Counted from the stretch's first letter, positions 21,790-33,077 are shown. The stretch: DNA of 64,000 nt from Diphasiastrum complanatum (GCA_029204225.1 CM055092.1:17355921-17419920); one strand, 5' to 3'. Numbers and translations: made by a program. Notes: generated from the sequence alone by a model not told the origin.

Positions 21790-23549
21790 TTTTCCTTGAC
21801 AAAGCTCTACTTGATAAGTAAATTCTTACAGAAGTAGAACCCATCAAGCAATTCGTCTTGATAGATCTGGTTTATTTACAAGATACTTAAGAGCATAATG
21901 ATCCACATGAAAATAAAATGCATATCCCAACAAATAATGCCAAAATTTTTTAACAGTGAAAATCATGCCAAGTGCTTCCCTTTCTGTAGCCAAATAATTC
22001 TTCTCTGATGAACTGAGCTGTCGACTCACATAGTAAATGGGATGATCCTTCTTCTGGTCGTCCTTCTGACTTAGACAGATGCAATAGCAAATGCAGAAAC
22101 ATCCACATAACTGTGAAATAAAATAGCCTAGTTGGGTGGTCTCAGAATAGGAGCATTTATCAACCTTTGCTTAAGATCTTCGAATGCTTTCTACTGTTCA
22201 TTCGTCCACAAGTATTCTACTTGTTTCTTCAGTAGATGTGTAAGAGAGGCAACAATAGAAGCATGATTTTGAATAAATCTCCTATAATAGCCGACATGTC
22301 CTAAGAAAGCTCTTAGTTCACGTAAATTGGTTGGTATCTGGAGATCTTTATAAGCTTGATTTTATCTTTGTCGATTTCTATTCCTCTGTTAGATATTTTG
22401 TGTCCGAGCAATATTCCTTCTTTCATACCAAAAAAACATTTCTCTGGATGAAGAGATAAACAAGTATCTCGACACCGTTGCAATGTTAATTTCAGCATTT
22501 GTAGGTGTGTCTTTATATCACTGTATACACAGAAATCATCAATAAATATTTCAAGAAAAGTTCTCAGGAAGGCAGCGAAGATTAACATCATAATTCACTG
22601 AAAAGTCACTGGAGCGTTACAAAGACCAAAGGGCATTTTGTTGTAAACATAAGTGCCCCAATCCGTAGTGAATGTGGTCTTTGAACTATCCTCCTTTGAC
22701 ACTCCAACCTGATTATATCCAGAAAAGCCGTCACAAAAACTGTAACGCTCTTGACCAGCAACCTGATCTAGGATGGAATCAGTGAAAGCAGAGGATGATG
22801 GTCCTTCCTTGTGGCAGCATTGAGTCTGCGAAAATCCTGACATATTCTTATTTTGTCAGTTTTCTTCTTTGGGACGACAACAATGGGTGAAACCCATTCA
22901 CTACTTAAGATGGGATAGATTATACCTGTCTTAAGGTGCTTGTTAAGTTCGTCTTTAGCCATGAGAGAGTACTTACGATTGAGACGATATTATCTCTGTC
23001 GAATAGGTACAACATCTTCCTTAAGATCAATTCGGTGCTCTCCGAATTCTACAGGTATACCCTTCAAATCATCGAGCGACCAGACAAAAACGTCTTGATA
23101 CTCCTTCAATAGTTTAGTGAATTCCACTAACTCCGATTCTCCAAGTGATTTCGAAACATGCACAAATCTGCCAAGTGCAAGTTCAATCAATTCAGTAGAA
23201 TCTAGTAAAATGATACCTTCTGTCATACTGGCCTTGGTATGGCCATGAATTTCACGCATGGTTGACTCCATAGATGTTTTCTTGTCGTCAACCTGGTTCT
23301 TGTTACCAAATTTGTGTTCAGATTCATCACTCGAATTGTTAGACTCTTTCGAGTTCGTGTTTGCAACGTTAATTTCTTCATACGAAACATCCGCTTCAGC
23401 GTCACAGGCATCGAAGAACTCTTCGTCATCAGCATTCTCATAACATTCAAAGTACTGCACTTCAATATCAGATCCATTGAGACAAATATTCAAGGCATAC
23501 GAAGATTCTTCTGATGTAAAGCTGGTGTCGGACAAAGGAGTTTCACCTT
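21790..23549 (-). pseudogene. Gypsy RT-RNase H of G1, decayed
   Basis: From 23,549 downward: a pre-RT segment (DVFVWSLDDLKGIPVEFGEHRIDL), RT blocks SSEWVSPIVVVPKKK, ICQDFRRLNAATRKDHHPL, VAGQERYSFCDGFSGYNQV, MPFGLCNAPVTFQ, and the active-site region EIFIDDFCVYSD (FIDD, a known YxDD variant). Then LGHKISNRGIEIDKDKI, and RNase H pieces around 22,029-21,844 (SSSEKNYLATEREALGMIF, HYLLGYAFYFHVDHYALKYL). Several stops and shifts separate the pieces. The GFSGYNQ and LCNAP signatures place it with plant Tat/Athila-type gypsy elements. A NADYLS-like scrap follows near 21,770, then ORF3 rather than integrase. Confidence 0.85.
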
Positions 23550-23554
23550 CATAA

Positions 23555-24416
23555 TGTTGAAAATTGTCACTTCTCACTTGACATTGGTTCATGTAAATAT
23601 TGATCAAACATTAGAATATGTTGATGATATGATTTCACACGTGTGGAGCATGTTCCCATGTGTGAAAGGATGTACTTTTCATGTTTGTATATATCCAAAT
23701 TGATTTTGTATCATTCTAGTTAGTGTGAACATGAAATGACTAGTTTTTAGTCAAGTTGACTAGTCACCTACAAATTAGCTTTTCCTTGCATGTGCATGAG
23801 TAAATGCTCCCACATGGCAAGTGGATGTTCACATGTGTGTATAGAGTACTAGAAGATAAGAGTTGACCATTTTCCTTAGATCCTATTTTGTAGGGAATAT
23901 TCCTATATTCTAGGAGACTAGCTTTTTGGATTTTAGTCATATTCTAGAAGGTCAACTATTGGATAAGGATCAAGGATGGATCAAATGGATAGATATGAGT
24001 GATGTGGCACTCTTCACACGTGTGAAGGCCTGCTGGACTGTACCAGACTCATGGATGTACTTGATCCATAAAAGGATCATCATTTTGCTAAGAAAATTGA
24101 TGAGACTTTTGCACTCTACACTTTTGTGAGATTTCTAGTCATTTGTCTTGTGATTTTTATGCATAATTGCTATCTAGTATCATTGTACTTGTTGTTTCAG
24201 GTGCAGGCCGTACAGTGGACAGTACTCCACACGTGTGAAGCCGCTCTCACTAAAAAATGATGTGTTGATCCATTGCTCTTGCTTAAATCCAAGTGTAGTG
24301 AATCTAGATCAAGATCTAATGTGTAGAACTTGATAGATTCATTGATTAAGCAACCAATAACTCTCTATGATTGTAAAGTACAATCATTATTGTCCTAAAA
24401 ACTGTAAAATTTATCA
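23555..24416 (+). repeat. 5' LTR of copia D
   Basis: TGTTGAAAATTGTC to AATTTATCA, followed by the primer-binding site. It has three CACGTG palindromes (near 23,634, 24,013 and 24,229), the middle one a full TTCACACGTGTGAA. Confidence 0.95.
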
Positions 24417-24428
24417 TGGTATCAGAGC
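24417..24428 (+). promoter_or_regulatory. Primer-binding site of D
   Basis: TGGTATCAGAGC adjoining the LTR. Confidence 0.93.
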
Positions 24429-25010
24429 TAAGTAAGAGAGTGATCATTGAATCATAAATCTTGTAAAGATCATTGGCAAAATTTGTTTTTTGGCCAATAC
24501 TAGTGAGGGCGAGTTCTTCTAGAGTGATAGCTTGTAATCATTTGGATCAAAACGACTTGGAGGCTGTGTATGTACTTTTCACACGTGTGAAACCGTACAG
24601 CAACTTTCAATTCAAGTTACTTTGTGTTTTTTGGTCCCAAAATCACAATACTAGTTCATTTTTGGTGCTTTTTGAAGCATAGTATTGATCTAGATTCATT
24701 CTAACTAATGCCTATGACCAAATAGTGTTTTGGATCATTGAAGCATTTCTTTTTAGAGTCTAAGATCAGATCTAAGAGGCTGATTTGTTCAGATCCTTAG
24801 TTGAAGTGAAATCTCTAAGAAAAGTGTAAAGCAATTTTTTTGTGAGAGTGAAAGCTAGAAATTTTTGGTAAGATCTTTGAGTATCATTCAAGCTTGTGTG
24901 TTAGTTTGATAGAGACAAGCCTATAGGCATTCTAGTAAGCTTTAGGCCACTTCATAGATCTTTTAAAATTCAAAAATCTTTGTGATTTTTAAAAGAGCAT
25001 TCATTCTAAA
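24429..25010 (+). other. Leader of copia D
   Basis: 582-nt untranslated leader. It contains another full CACGTG palindrome (TTTTCACACGTGTGAAA, about 24,577-24,593), outside the LTR. Confidence 0.7.
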
Positions 25011-28000
25011 ATGTCATCCATGGGTGGATATTTGATGGAACCAAGTGAGAGACTCACTTCCACAAATTATTCCATTTGGAAAGTGAGAATGGAATCACTC
25101 CTAGTGATCCATGATCTATATGACATAGTTCAAGGAGTAGAGGAAGAGCCTCAAACTCCCCAAGAACAAGCCAAATACAAGAAGAGAGCAAGATTAGCTC
25201 TACATTGCATAAAGTTAAATGTATGCAATGACCTCTTGAAAGAGGTGTCTTCTTGTACCTCATCCAAAGAGGCTTGGGATTCATTAAAGAGCATTTATGA
25301 ATCCAACAATACTTCAAGAATCCTCATGCTAAGAAATCAAGTTTTCCAAAGCATGAAAGGAAGTGGAGAGAGTGGACAAGAGTATGTTCTTAGGATCAAA
25401 TCTCTTAACAAGGAGTTAAGTGCAATAGGAGAGAAGATCCAAGATCAAGAACTAGTACAAATCATTTTGAATGGTCTAAGTGATGAGTTTACCAACTTAG
25501 TCCAATCATTTGCCATTCAAGACTCTCTTCCATCCATTGAAAAGTTGCACAATGTTCTTGTGGCCGAGGAGAGTAGGCTTCTACACCTCAAGACAAGAAT
25601 GGATAGCATGTCACTTAATGGAGGAGAGGAGAAAGCTAACTTTACATCTAAAGGCAAGAAAAAGCAAAATCCATTCAAGAAAAATCAAGGCAAGGAGGCC
25701 GAGATGAAGAATGGAGGATCTACCTCCAAAGGCAAAGTGAAGAACAAGGCAAAACTAAAGTGTTTCTTTTGTGGAAAGAAAGGACACTTTGCCTCAGAAT
25801 GCTACTTGAAGAAGAATCAACAAGCCAAAGGAGATCAAGGGAACATTGCTCAAGAGGAAGAATATGAGGATGGATTCAACACATCCTTAATGGTTGCATC
25901 TACACCAACTTCAAGTCAAGACACATGGTGGATAGATAGTGGGGCTAGTTCCCACATGTCCTTTAACAAGCATTATTTTTCTACTCTTCTATCTTGTAAT
26001 GACTCTAAGAAGTCAATATACACTGCTAGTGATCAAGCATGCAAGATAGATGGCATAGGATCTATACCTCTTTGTTTAGGCACATCTAAAAGGATAGATC
26101 TAGATAATGTTTTATATGTTCCTACCATTTCAAGAAACTTGCTTAGTGTAGGACAATTAATGGACAATGGACTAGATGTACATTTCAAGAATGGAGTTTG
26201 TTCCATCTTGAAAAATGATAAGTGCATAGCTAGTGGCATTAAGCAAGGTAGACTTTTCAAGTTGGATGCTAATGTTGCAAGTGAAAGTGTGAACTTGGCT
26301 AGGGAGGAGCTAACTCAAGTGGAGCTTTGGCATAAGAGATTAGGCCATCCTAATCTTCAATCTATGGAGTCAATGGCAAGCAAGGAACTAGCTCTCGGCC
26401 TACCAAGAGCTTTCAAGAAGTGTGGAAAAATGTGTGAGGCATGTGGCCTTGCAAAGTCACACAAATCTTCTTACAAGAAATCTTCATCAAGATCTCTCTC
26501 TCCCTTGGATCTCATACATTCTGATGTACATAGTTTTTCACATGCAAGTAATGGAGGTGCCTTGATGTATGTAACTTTTATAGATGATTGTACTAGATTC
26601 ACATGGATTGAGTTACTATCAAAGAAAAATCTTGTTTATGAAGCTTTCATTAAGTTCAAGTCTCTAGTAGAGAAACAACTTAGTACTTCTATCAAAGCAC
26701 TAAGATGTGATAATGGAGGAGAGTACACCTCCAATAAAATGAAAGACTTTTGTGAGATCAATGGTATTAAGTTACAATACACTTGTTCCTACACCCCTCA
26801 ACAAAATGGGGTGGCCGAGAGGAAAAATAGGAGTCTATGTGAGTGTGCAAAGTCCTTGAGGCTTGATGCATCACTTCCCATCTCATTTTGGGGAGAAGCC
26901 ATAACATGTGCTAATTATTTGTGTAATAGACTTCCTAGTAGTGCTATAGATGGGATCTCACCTTATCAAGCCTTGTTTGATAAGAAACCCAATGTAAAAT
27001 ATTTTAAGATCTTTGGATGTACTTGTTATGTACACATTCCTTTGGAGACTAGAAGGAAAGAAGATGCTACCTCCTTCAAAGGAATCTTTGTTGGCTATGG
27101 AGAAAATAGCAAGGGATATAGGATATATGATCCTACATCCAAGAAAGTAAAGGTAAGCAAGGATGTACTTTTTGATGAGTCACAATTTGCTAAGAGCTTG
27201 TCAAATGGATCTAACCCATTGTGCATTGAAGATCTTGACAAATCCGAGGAGGATCTTGACAAACCCGAGGAGGATCATGACAAACCCGAGGATGGAGATT
27301 TGGATCCAAGTCAAAAGGGGCCAAGAAGATCATCAAGGAGCAAGGCCGAGCCCTCAAGGCTTACCTATGTGGACAAGGGAAAGCAAAAGGAAGGCTCTAC
27401 ATCTTCTACCTCTTACTCTTTTTTAGCTACATTGATTGAAGAACCATCATCTTTTGAAGAAGCATGTAAATCTAAAGTTTGGAGAGATGCAATGCAAGTA
27501 GAGTATGATGCATTAGAAGAAAATCATACTTGGAATCTTGTAAATCTTCCAAGAGGAAAGAAACCACTTGCATGTAAGTGGATTTATAGAATTAAGTACA
27601 ATCAAGATGGATCTATTAGTAAATACAAAGCTAGGCTTGTTGCTAAGGGATTTCTTCAAATAAAAGGATTGGATTATGAAGAAACATTTGCACCTGTAGC
27701 TAAGCTTGTAACTATTAGATTAATCATTTGCATTGCTACTTTGTTCAAATGGGATCTCTACCAAATGGATGTGACAAATGCCTTCTTGAATGGCTTCTTA
27801 GAAGAGGAAATCTACATGATGCAACCCGAGGGCTTCATCAAGATTGGTGAGGAGCAAAAGGTGTGCTACTTAAGGAAGAGCCTATATGGCTTGAAGCAAG
27901 CACCTAGAGCTTGGTACTCTAGGTTGCATGATTTTCTCTATTCCCTTGGCTTTGTACTAAGTGCTTATGAACCTTCTTTATATTTCAAATGTAATGAAGG

Positions 28001-28972
28001 AAAGATCATCATTTTGGTTCTTTATGTTGATGACATCATTATGACAGGAAATGATGATGATGGCATAGGCAAAGTAAAAGTTGACTTATCTAGTGAGTTC
28101 AAGATGGTAGATCTAGGCTTCCTAAAGTTTATACTTGGGATAGAAGTGTCTAGAAGTAGCAATTGTACTTTCATACTTCCATTCTTGAAAGATTTGGTAT
28201 GAAAGATTGTAAGGGGATTGACACCCCTATGGAGCATGTTGTGAAAGCAACTAATGAAGGTGATGAAGCATCCTTTGAGGACATCACTCTCTTTAGGAAG
28301 CTTATAGGCTCTCTAATCTATTTAACCATCACTAGACCTGACTTAAGTTTTTGTGTAAGCAAGTTGAGTCAAAGTATGCAAGCTCCTTTAATTCATCATT
28401 GGAAAAGTGCCAAGAGAGTACTTAGATATGTTTCTAGTACTAGATTTTTTGGTATACTTTATGAAGGATCTAACTTGCACTTGAGAGCCTACTCGGATTC
28501 AGATTTTGCAGGTGACAAGATGGATAGGAAGTCCATTAGTGCATTTGCAACATTTCTTTGTGGAGGAGTGATATCTTGGCTTTCCAAAAAGCAAGATACA
28601 ATCTCACTATCTTCTTGTGAAGCCGAGTACAAGGCATTGACTTCAACAACCAAAGAGCTCTTATGGCTAAGAAGACTCTTGATGGAACTACATGTGCTAG
28701 AGGCCGAGGAGATCCCTTACATATTTTGTGACAATCAAGCTTCTCAACAAATTGCTTCAAATCCTATCTTCCATGCTAGAACAAAGCATATTGAGATAGC
28801 TCACCACTTTGTGAGGGAGAAGGTACAATCCAAGGAAGTGCAACTACATCATGTACCATCATCCGAATGCATAGCTGATATCTTAACCAAACCATTGTCC
28901 AAAGATCCATTTTTTAAGTTAAAATATGCTCTTGGAATTGTAGATAGATGTACACTAGATTTGCCAAGTTAG
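25011..28972 (+). pseudogene. Copia gag-pol polyprotein of D, one frameshift in RT
   Basis: First frame 25,011-28,202 (1,063 codons), second 28,163-28,972 (269 codons). Gag 1-250; CCHC knuckle C251, C254, H259, C264; protease Asp309 in WWIDSGASSHM; integrase HHCC (H441, H446, C475, C478) and DDE (D505, D567, E603, with the 35-residue D-E spacing); a linker with three 7-residue acidic repeats (about 741-761); RT with QMDVTNAFLNG (D920) and YVDD at 1005-1008, [12 protein letters not shown] between; RNase H in the second frame (SDSDFAGD, LSSCEAEYKAL, CDNQASQQIA, ADILTKPL). After SRSSNCTFI about 19 nt present in the related copy near 44,040 are missing, which shifts the frame. Everything else is open. 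Polyprotein normally gives particle proteins, protease, integrase and RT. Confidence 0.93.
27231..27293 (+). repeat. 21-nt tandem repeat, three copies, in integrase-RT linker of D
   Basis: Three in-frame copies of GATCTTGACAAACCCGAGGA-type units encode DLDKSEE, DLDKPEE and DHDKPED. They extend the acidic linker between integrase and RT. Confidence 0.9.
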
Positions 28973-28985
28973 AAGTGAGGAGGAG
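28973..28985 (+). promoter_or_regulatory. Polypurine tract of D
   Basis: GAAGTGAGGAGGAG-type purine run just before the 3' LTR. Confidence 0.8.
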
Positions 28986-29847
28986 TGTTGAAAATTGTCA
29001 CTTCTCACTTGACATTGGTTCATGTAAATATTGATCAAACATTAGAATATGTTGATGATATGATTTCACACGTGTGGAGCATGTTCCCATGTGTGAAAGG
29101 ATGTACTTTTCATGTTTGTATATATCCAAATTGATTTTGTATCATTCTAGTTAGTGTGAACATGAAATGACTAGTTTTTAGTCAAGTTGACTAGTCACCT
29201 ACAAATTAGCTTTTCCTTGCATGTGCATGAGTAAATGCTCCCACATGGCAAGTGGATGTTCACATGTGTGTATAGAGTACTAGAAGATAAGAGTTGACCA
29301 TTTTCCTTAGATCCTATTTTGTAGGGAATATTCCTATATTCTAGGAGACTAGCTTTTTGGATTTTAGTCATATTCTAGAAGGTCAACTATTGGATAAGGA
29401 TCAAGGATGGATCAAATGGATAGATATGAGTGATGTGGCACTCTTCACACGTGTGAAGGCCTGCTGGACTGTACCAGACTCATGGATGTACTTGATCCAT
29501 AAAAGGATCATCATTTTGCTAAGAAAATTGATGAGACTTTTGCACTCTACACTTTTGTGAGATTTCTAGTCATTTGTCTTGTGATTTTTATGCATAATTG
29601 CTATCTAGTATCATTGTACTTGTTGTTTCAGGTGCAGGCCGTACAGTGGACAGTACTCCACACGTGTGAAGCCGCTCTCACTAAAAAATGATGTGTTGAT
29701 CCATTGCTCTTGCTTAAATCCAAGTGTAGTGAATCTAGATCAAGATCTAATGTGTAGAACTTGATAGATTCATTGATTAAGCAACCAATAACTCTCTATG
29801 ATTGTAAAGTACAATCATTATTGTCCTAAAAACTGTAAAATTTATCA
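28986..29847 (+). repeat. 3' LTR of copia D
   Basis: 862 bp, apparently identical to the 5' LTR; the 67-codon frame inside it recurs unchanged in both. Confidence 0.95.
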
Positions 29848-29852
29848 CATAA

Positions 29853-31555
29853 TTGTCACGACTCCAGGTTATAATTTGTTCTGCTGGCTTACCTCGGTTA
29901 TTGGTCTCACCAGTCTAAAATCTCAGCTCTCTTGATTTCTAATGTACACTTGCGTTTGATTGATAAAGCCAAGGTCGTCCAATCAGCACAGAATAGGATG
30001 ACAAACCGATTGGTTTGATAACAATGAAACTCATTGTGAATGACTTGGCTTGAATGTAGACAGTGACATCCTTCAGTTCTCCAACAAGTTTTCGTCGTGT
30101 CGTATCAGCTAACTTGATGTTTCGCTATTTCGGTTGAATGTCAGTCAGCCCCAGAGCATGAGCTGTGTCTTTTGTTATTATATTTACCACCAGCATCTCA
30201 CAGAAAAACATTTTTATTCTTTTTGGGCATAGAAAGACCTTTCAGTCGCTTTCTGTAATAAGTGTTATCTGCCAATAGCTGTTCAAAAGTAATGTTCGGA
30301 CGAAGGGATCCAATATCAGTCATGATGTCATATTCTTTTGTCTTTGATTTTGAGGTTGGTTTATCGATAACAGTGCTAGACAATTTCGTCTTCGCAATTT
30401 CTTCGTCCTCTTCCTTGAAAGTGACCACCTTTTCTGCAGCAGAAAGTTAGCGTTGATGATTTTCTTTGTTTCTGTCGAGATAACTTTTGCAAATAACTTC
30501 GCAGAATTGTGGCCATAGTCAGGGTCATCTTTGAGATCTTCCTTAGTCGTAGATTTGTTCAATGTTTTGCTAGAGGATTTATTCTTCGAGGATTTTTTGC
30601 ACCTTGTCAAAGATTTCTGGTCAGGTTTCAAGGAGATTTGCTTCTTGTTGTGACTTTGAATAATCTTTCCACGTCACTTGGCCAGGACTGACCTTCTATC
30701 TTTGCCAGTTTTCCATCAATTATGTCAATTCTCTGCACAACAGCATCAGTCACAGCTTTCACTTTCGTGTCTGCAGCAGCTGGTGTTGCTACATACAGAT
30801 ATTTGGGTCGCGACTTTTGCGGCTGAGGGCAATCATGATACTTGTGGCCAGGCTCTCTGCAATTTGAACATAATGGTACATAACCAATCGGCTTTCGCGA
30901 TTGAGGACGGTCAGGAGAAAATGGTCCCGACTCTCCACAGTTGTAGCAGTTGTCCGAAACTGGTTTAATCGCGGTTTGAGACTTCACTGGTCCAACAAAT
31001 TCAGGAAGATTATGCCTTCTTGGTGCGAACTTGGGTCTGTCCTGCTGGGCTGATGCTGCAGTACCCTATACATAGTTAGTAGTCACATCATTTTGAAAAA
31101 TAAAAAGTACCTCCTGGGCAGGATCTTCAATGAATTTGACATTCACAGTAGTGCAATCTTCCTTAGTGTGTCCAAAAAATTCCACATTTCGTACTCCACA
31201 TTTTTGAGTTGGAAGAAGACGCTTTTGGTCTTTTATCTGCAACTTCAGAGATCTGCACTTTCAAGTCATTAAACTTTTTATTAAGGTCAGCCATATTACT
31301 CTTCCAAAGATTTTCAACTTTAGAAGTTGACGACTTATCCTCGACAACTTTTGTGTCATCCTTTTGTTTAATTCATCGTTTATTCTTTCTCTCTCCTTTG
31401 TCAGCTTCTGATTTTGATGAATCGTTGTTTTCACATTCAGAGCTTGAAGAACTGGTACTTGAATCAGAATCAGAATCTTCATCGTTGTCACTAGAATCAG
31501 TCTTCGACTTTCAAGATTCCTTCGTCGATCATCGCTTTCGTGCGGTAAATGACCA
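29853..31555 (-). pseudogene. Gag and protease-like region of gypsy G1
   Basis: Minus strand from 31,555: a gag segment (ENLWKSNMADLNKKFN) like G2, a Ser/Asp-rich stretch, a degenerate first knuckle (STKCGIFWTH), a damaged second (CYNCGESGPFSPDR, His to Pro and last Cys to Arg) and an intact third (CSNCREPGHKYHDC). Then SWPSDVERLFKVTTR, a Lys/Ser-rich linker, and NTYYRKRLKGLSMPKKNKN. Near 30,190-29,860 comes a protease-like segment ending LIGRPWLYQSNASV. Frames 31,605-31,261, 30,987-30,628, 30,631-30,320 and 30,428-30,198 carry it in pieces. The first part of gag is missing; homology to G2 begins near 31,555. Confidence 0.75.
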
Positions 31556-31564
31556 TTTCTTGTC

Positions 31565-32032
31565 ATGCCTACGACGAACCAAATGGGCAGAATGTGGCAC
31601 CCCAATGGACAAAATCATGCTCAACAACTGCAATTGTTCAAAAATCAACTCAGATCACGGTTGGACAATGGATGTAGAGGCCAAAGGGCTCTTAGCAAAT
31701 TTTCAACTGAGTATTTCAATTGTCCAGACCCAATAGTTTGCGCAGCAGCAACGTACGCCCGAGACTTGGAATATTTGATGGGTATAGAGACCAAGTGGGA
31801 TAATTATCTTACGCCAATCTATTTTGATCCTAATAAGACATTGGCCTCAGATCGTGTGCAAGATCAGCTGCCAATCATTCACGTGTATTATCGAGCCGGC
31901 CTTCTGGGCCATCCTTGGACGAGCCGTTTTCAAGCTTGGATCGATCAACAATGGATCACCGGTGTCCACAAGTCCCTACACACAAATAAAGACTTGAAAA
32001 TATTGGCAGAATCACCTTTATGGAAGATGTAA
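31565..32032 (+). CDS. Unrecognised ORF, 155 aa
   Basis: An open plus-strand frame beginning right at the truncated end of G1 gag and ending in TAA. It looks more coding-like and more GC-balanced than its neighbours, and is rich in Trp, Tyr, Asp and Pro (YFNCPDPIVCAAATYARDL, WDNYLTPIYFDPNKTL, YRAGLLGHPWTSRFQAWID). I see no domain that I recognise, no signal peptide and no membrane segment. It could be the end of an unknown retroelement ORF, or a fragment of a host gene picked up next to G1. The true 5' end may be lost at the G1 junction, so the first ATG is only a convention. Confidence 0.4.
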   Translation: MPTTNQMGRMWHPNGQNHAQQLQLFKNQLRSRLDNGCRGQRALSKFSTEYFNCPDPIVCAAATYARDLEYLMGIETKWDNYLTPIYFDPNKTLASDRVQDQLPIIHVYYRAGLLGHPWTSRFQAWIDQQWITGVHKSLHTNKDLKILAESPLWKM

Positions 32033-32125
32033 CGATGTACTTGATCAACCAGCGACGAGCCAAGCGCTCTCTTTACTGAACAGGTAGAGTGCTGAGGGAC
32101 CGACACTACTTCAGGTCGTGGGTCC
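32033..32125. other. Spacer before LTR
   Basis: Short stretch with GGTAGAGTGC and GGTCGTGGGTCC, vaguely like tRNA A and B boxes but without a foldable cloverleaf. Confidence 0.3.
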
Positions 32126-32464
32126 TGTTGGGGGTATTCCCAACACAACGTGAGCAAAGGAATAAATTTAATAATAAATGTGTTGTGAGGGCATGGATTC
32201 CTGCGTGTATAAGTCCATGGCCCAATGAGCACGTGAGCTAATTGTAAATAGAAATAATAGACTTGGGCCCTTTATAGTTAAAATAAAACTTGAGGCCCAA
32301 AGTCATTTTAAAACTTAGAGTTTACTTAGTTTTTGGACTCACATGAATCTTGTGAATTCTAATGTACTTTTTATGGACCCTTGGATCAAGTTGGGTCCAA
32401 GTTGAATGAATGGGATCATTGTGAATATTAGCCAATAGGATTTTGGGGCAAGGGCCTTCCCCAG

Positions 32465-32474
32465 TTATAAAAAG
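32465..32474 (+). promoter_or_regulatory. TATA box in TC-type LTR
   Basis: TTATAAAAAG, conserved in position in copy 3 (CCATAAAAAGG near 46,684) and, inverted, in copy 2 (near 35,823). The (TC)n tract lies about 200 nt downstream, in the expected transcript. Confidence 0.55.
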
Positions 32475-32677
32475 ACACCATTTGGACTCTATTTCCATGC
32501 TTAATGAGAAGGAGAAAACTCTACCATTTTTGGAAGATAACCATCCTCATTTGCTATTCAATGCTTGTTATTGATCTTGTTGTTTTTCATTTGCTTTTAA
32601 GTTCATGCTTTGTTGGTTTCATTAGTTTATATTTCTCCCTTAGCAAGTACAATGAGCAAGTGAGCTAACCTCCCTTC

Positions 32678-32696
32678 TCACACACACACACACACA

Positions 32697-32767
<71 letters not shown>
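32678..32767. repeat. (CA)n-(CT)n microsatellite
   Basis: About 20 nt of CA repeats followed by about 68 nt of CT repeats inside the LTR. Confidence 0.95.
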
Positions 32768-32768
<1 letters not shown>

Positions 32769-33077
32769 TTCTATATTCCTCTACCTTCTATGCTCCTTCT
32801 GTCCATCTAACTCTCTCCCTCCCCCTCTCTTTCACTACAAATCATGTTGAATGCTAGTTTAGTGGAGTAGAGTTAGTGGGAGTAGTGTTAAAGGTAGTAG
32901 TGTTAGTGTAAGAAGTAGAGAACTATCTAAAAGTAGCATCTTTACATAGTTAGGTACCTATCTAGTGTTCTAACCCTTGTTGACAGTTGATAAAGACTAT
33001 CAATAACTCCATTAGAGCGCATTTTGGAGATATGTCAGTTGTTGAATATCCAGAACATTATAAGGTAGTTACAAAAA

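Larger units (their letters stand above)
23555..29847 (+). mobile_element. Copia element D, near-complete autonomous
   Basis: 862-bp LTRs with no difference that I could find, perfect 5-bp target duplication CATAA (23,550-23,554 and 29,848-29,852), primer-binding site, full gag-pol with one frameshift, polypurine tract. Very recent insertion into G1 between its pol and gag. It is the only element here with all catalytic motifs and so the best model for a helper, although its own RT is broken. Confidence 0.95.
2695..31555 (-). mobile_element. Ty3/gypsy element G1, decayed, host of nested copias
   Basis: On the minus strand the order is gag with zinc knuckles (31,555-30,200), protease-like segment (about 30,190-29,853), RT and RNase H (23,549-21,800), a coiled-coil ORF (21,600-14,098), a purine tract and a 3' LTR (3,094-2,695). 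Copia A, C and D are inserted in it; C and D are flanked by perfect 5-bp target duplications, and the G1 ORF reads through the C site once C and one duplication are removed. There is no integrase and no 5' LTR; the element is truncated near 31,555. The assignment of the distant LTR to this body rests on the minus-strand purine tract at 3,095-3,120 and the lack of any other internal end, so it is an inference. Confidence 0.6.
32126..32984 (+). repeat. TC-type LTR, copy 1
   Basis: Starts TGTTGGGGGTATTCCC, ends CCCTTGTTGACA. Related copies are at 35,404-36,135 (inverted) and 46,321-47,075. All share a GTGCTCATTGGG-type block (as CCCAATGAGCACG), a TATA box, a TTAATGAGAAGGAG-like stretch and a TC tract. 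No partner in direct orientation adjoins it, so it is a solo LTR or the start of a broken element. Confidence 0.7.

Noticed and set aside
23926-24129. 67-codon frame repeated unchanged at 29,357-29,560
   Set aside because: It lies in both identical LTRs of D, which explains the repetition; no domain.
32033-32125. tRNA- or SINE-like boxes (GGTAGAGTGC, GGTCGTGGGTCC)
   Set aside because: No acceptor or anticodon stem can be folded by eye and there is no A-rich tail; probably chance.
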